From: Mesorhizobium sp.
Lineage (GTDB): Bacteria; Pseudomonadota; Alphaproteobacteria; Rhizobiales; Rhizobiaceae
Length of the DNA: 64,000 nucleotides
Assembly (NCBI GenBank): GCA_004020545.1
Contig: SAQE01000001.1
Location: forward strand, 124,001 to 188,000
Direction: 5' to 3'
Shown here piece after piece: positions 61,784 to 64,000 of this stretch; the stretch's first letter is position 1, and each line of letters begins with the position of its first letter. Below the pieces are notes generated by a model. It did no database searches, was not told where the DNA came from, and saw nothing but the letters and a program-made list of their open reading frames with translations. The position numbers and the translations under genes are program-made.

Positions 61784-61890
61784 CTAAAGCAGGTCGCGTG
61801 AAAAAGGATTCACGCGACCTGCTTTAGGTTTTTTGATTTTAAGCATGTCTTCGTCCCGAAACCGGACCCACTTTCGGGAGACCTGCTTAG
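61784..61890. repeat. Two-module palindromic repeat (L5+R5) between flgD and fliQ
   Basis: Module L is nearly perfect: 19-bp arms at 61784-61802 and 61809-61827 (CTAAAGCAGG... / ...CCTGCTTTAG). An AT-rich joint GTTTTTTGATTTTAA follows. Module R: GCATGTCT at 61843 pairs with AGACCTGC ending at 61886, internal AAACCG-N3-CCCACTTT. The flgD stop codon TAA (61887-61889) lies in the final TTAG. Confidence 0.88.
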
Positions 61891-62294
61891 GCGGCCGGCT
61901 TGATCGATACGCCCGCGCCGACGGGGATTTCAGTGCCGTCCTGCAGCACCGCGATCAGGCCGCTGCTGGCGAGCTTCACCGAAGCCACGGTCCCCGTGGT
62001 GTTGCCGTCGGCGGAAGTGATGGAACGGCCGATCAGCGCGTCGGCCTGCGACAGCGCCGAGGATTGCATGATCTGATCGAGCTTGCTGTTGGTCTGCACC
62101 GACTGCTCGACCTGCGAAAAGGTCGCGAGCTGCGCGACATACTGCGTCGAATCCATCGGCTTGGTCGGGTCCTGGTTCTTCATCTCGGCGATCAGAAGCT
62201 TCAGGAACGACTGGTAGTCGACCGCCGTCTTCGAGGTCTGCTGGCTTGCCTGGTTGGCGCCAACCGGGATCGTCGTTGTCATGTCCACGGCCAT
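61887..62294 (-). CDS. flgD: Flagellar hook-cap (basal-body rod modification) protein FlgD
   Basis: 135 aa, the short alphaproteobacterial form lacking the C-terminal Ig-like domain. FlgD signature: DYQSFLKLLIAEMKNQDPTK, DSTQYVAQLATFSQVEQSV, then a short beta region ending IPVGAGVSIKPAA. Needed as scaffold for hook assembly; exported. It starts 2 nt after flbT. The stop codon lies in the end of a repeat. Confidence 0.93.
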   Translation of the reverse strand: MAVDMTTTIPVGANQASQQTSKTAVDYQSFLKLLIAEMKNQDPTKPMDSTQYVAQLATFSQVEQSVQTNSKLDQIMQSSALSQADALIGRSITSADGNTTGTVASVKLASSGLIAVLQDGTEIPVGAGVSIKPAA

Positions 62295-62296
62295 CT

Positions 62297-62734
62297 TTAT
62301 GCTCCCACAGCCAGCGCGCGCGGCGCTTCCGGAATGTCGTCATTGCCGCCAAGCGCCTGGCGCTCGAGCGGATAGAGCGCCCGTATCGCCTTCAGCGCCT
62401 CGTAGATGTGATCCTCGCCGACCATGCGGTCGATCTGCTTCAGCGCGCCGCAGATATCCTGATTGTCGAAGCTGGCGATGAGCATCGGCAGCGAGCGGCG
62501 GAACATGTCGCGGGCCTCGGAGGCACCCGCCGGATTCACGAGCATGATCTGCACGATGAAGTAGAGTTGCCTGAGCGGCGTCGAGGCCTGCTCGGCCTGG
62601 ATGACATGGCTTTCGAGCAGGAACTGGACGTCGTTCATCAGCTCGATGGTGACCTTGCGATCGACACGAATGACGGCGCCGTTGATGTAGATCTTCTCGT
62701 TCGGCTTCAGCGAGATCTTCAGCGTGTTGGTCAT
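62297..62734 (-). CDS. flbT: Flagellar biosynthesis repressor FlbT
   Basis: 145 aa. LKISLKPNEKIYINGAVIRV, MNDVQFLLESHVIQAEQAST and LRQLYFIVQIMLV are family-typical. In Caulobacter FlbT binds the 5' end of flagellin mRNA and limits its translation; in Brucella it acts as an activator. Its ATG overlaps the flaF stop by 4 nt. Confidence 0.95.
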   Translation of the reverse strand: MTNTLKISLKPNEKIYINGAVIRVDRKVTIELMNDVQFLLESHVIQAEQASTPLRQLYFIVQIMLVNPAGASEARDMFRRSLPMLIASFDNQDICGALKQIDRMVGEDHIYEALKAIRALYPLERQALGGNDDIPEAPRALAVGA

Positions 62735-63078
62735 TGGATGCCGTCTCGGATGATCTGGGAGACCTCGATCAGTCCTTCGAAATTGTTGGCGCGGCCCTGC
62801 CGGATGTCTTCCGTCTCACGCAGCAGCCATAGGCCGATGGAGATCAGGTTGGCGCGCAGTTCCTTGGGCAGCGCATTGTCGCTGGAGCCGAGGTCCTCGA
62901 CGAAGGTGGTCCAGATGCGGTTGGTGAAGTGCAGTGCCTCGACTGCTTCCATCGACTCCGGGCCGACGGCAGCCGCCGCGGCCAGCATGTCGATCGATCG
63001 GGTGAGCAATTGCCGCTCCCGATCCTTGGCGTCGGCGACGGAGTCGGTCTGGATGTCGGCGTAGGAGTATTGATACAT
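62731..63078 (-). CDS. flaF: Flagellar biosynthesis regulator FlaF
   Basis: 115 aa, helical. YSYADIQTDSVADAKDRERQ, LHFTNRIWTTFVEDLGSSDN and LPKELRANLISIGLWLLRE fit FlaF, which opposes FlbT in controlling flagellin synthesis or secretion in Caulobacter. It follows flgL by 31 nt and overlaps flbT. Confidence 0.94.
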   Translation of the reverse strand: MYQYSYADIQTDSVADAKDRERQLLTRSIDMLAAAAAVGPESMEAVEALHFTNRIWTTFVEDLGSSDNALPKELRANLISIGLWLLRETEDIRQGRANNFEGLIEVSQIIRDGIQ

Positions 63079-63109
63079 CGTCGGAGCTCTGCCGTTCCGG
63101 TTTATGTGT

Positions 63110-64000
63110 TCAGGTGAGATAGTTCAGCAGGCTGAGCTGCTGCAGGCGCGCGGTCAAGGCGAAGGACGTTTCGATATGCTGGGTCAGGTCGGCCACGCGG
63201 GTGGCGGCTTCAGCGGGATCGACGCCTTCGAGGTCGACGATATGCTTCTCGAAGAGATCGACCTGCGTCTTCATGCGGTCGCTGGCATCGGACACGCGCT
63301 TCTGGGCCAGGCCCACCTCGGACCGCACCTGGACGATGCCGCCGATGGCCTCGCCGACCAGTTCCTGCGCACGGCTGGCGATCGTATTCTGGGCGGCTTC
63401 GCTGATGTTGCCGGTGACAAGAGTGCTGACCATGGCGGCCGCCATGGCGAGCTTGCGGATGCCCTGTTCGTTGGCGCTGACCGAGGTCTGGGTGGTTTCG
63501 TTCAGCGAAATGCGGCTGGTGATCTGGTCGTCGGTGGCGCTCGACCAGTTGGTTTGCCAGCCGGAGCCCAGGAATTGCGGCTCGACCTGGGTGGTGATGA
63601 AGTCGTCCATCTGGGCGGCGGTGATGTTGGTGGCTGCCGGGTCGTTCTGGGTGAAGCCGAAGTAGCTGGTGAACGCAGCGTCGAACGCCGCCTTGGCGGG
63701 CGAGCCGGCCGCGCTGAAATCGTCGATCGGCTTGACGTCGGTGTTGGTGCCGGCAAACAGATATTCGCCGTTGACGCTGGTGTTCAGGATGCCCGTCATC
63801 TGCTGCAGCGCCGAGGCGCCGGCGGTCTGCAGGACGCTGGTCGAGGAGTCGCCCGACACGCCGGCGGTCAGCGCGGACAGGAAGCTCTGCGCGACATCGG
63901 AGAGCTGGCCGAGCGAATCCTGGGTCGATGTCAGCCGAGCGCCGACCAGCGCGTTGGAATCGATGATGCCGTTCAGCCGGTCGAGGTCGCGCTGGAAGGT
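63110..64000 (-). CDS. flgL: Flagellar hook-associated protein FlgL, 5' end beyond window
   Basis: 297 codons present; the N-terminal start lies outside. Flagellin-like repeats of helices (QSFLSALTAGVSGDSSTSVL, GEYLFAGTNTDVKPI) and a C-terminal flagellin D0-type helix ending QHIETSFALTARLQQLSLLN identify a hook-filament junction protein. The FAGTNTDVKPIDD motif is typical of rhizobial FlgL. First visible gene of block 1; flgK and flgE are expected just beyond the edge. Confidence 0.9.
   Translation of the reverse strand, partial: TFQRDLDRLNGIIDSNALVGARLTSTQDSLGQLSDVAQSFLSALTAGVSGDSSTSVLQTAGASALQQMTGILNTSVNGEYLFAGTNTDVKPIDDFSAAGSPAKAAFDAAFTSYFGFTQNDPAATNITAAQMDDFITTQVEPQFLGSGWQTNWSSATDDQITSRISLNETTQTSVSANEQGIRKLAMAAAMVSTLVTGNISEAAQNTIASRAQELVGEAIGGIVQVRSEVGLAQKRVSDASDRMKTQVDLFEKHIVDLEGVDPAEAATRVADLTQHIETSFALTARLQQLSLLNYLT

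Overview
The window looks like a chromosomal segment of a Mesorhizobium-like member of the Rhizobiales. The pointers are high GC, a close relative of the Brucella lipoprotein Omp10, homospermidine synthase, the alphaproteobacterial flagellar regulators FlaF and FlbT, a speF-type leader upstream of an ornithine decarboxylase gene, and many rhizobial intergenic palindromes. I recognise no phage, insertion sequence or CRISPR array.

Layout. 1-9.3 kb: envelope and housekeeping genes (an SGNH-hydrolase-like protein cut by the window edge, a lytic transglycosylase, galU, a beta-barrel porin-like protein, an arabinose-5-phosphate isomerase, an SPFH/NfeD pair, ferrochelatase). 9.4-19.7 kb: a periplasmic 5'-nucleotidase with a C-terminal LysM, omp10, homospermidine synthase, a heme-dependent N-demethylase-like protein, pabB with a pabC-like gene, a helix-hairpin-helix protein and oligopeptidase F. 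19.8-28.8 kb: a sigma-54 response regulator, a DUF882 protein, tRNA-Gln, a divergent AraC/SDR pair, eda, trhO, an NTF2-like protein and a TerB-like protein. 29-41.6 kb: mostly metabolic and metal-handling genes (SDR, aminotransferase, acetyltransferases, a CDF zinc exporter, a DenD-like dehydrogenase, a NicO/DUF1007 metal transporter pair, LysR/amidase) and an ornithine/lysine decarboxylase behind a roughly 430-nt structured leader.

41.8-64 kb is a rhizobial flagellar cluster in two blocks, all on the minus strand. Block 1 is flgL(partial)-flaF-flbT-flgD-fliQ (64.0-61.5 kb). Block 2 is flhA-fliR-fliJ-like-[Rieske/FAD gene]-flgJ-like-flgN-like-membrane protein (48.6-41.9 kb). In Sinorhizobium fliQ is followed directly by flhA; here about 13 kb of unrelated genes lie between them. 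These include a plus-strand operon for polyamine-type uptake and oxidation (XRE-cupin regulator, PotDBCA-like ABC transporter, PuuB-like FAD oxidase, cupin), a Clc channel, a monooxygenase, an MFS exporter and an asparagine synthase.

Polyamine metabolism recurs: homospermidine synthase, the decarboxylase with its leader, and the transporter/oxidase operon could together make, import and break down putrescine-type amines. The strongest non-coding signal is a family of two-module palindromic repeats. Copies with different stems share one loop sequence, and five of them place their terminus on or beside the stop codon of the neighbouring gene.
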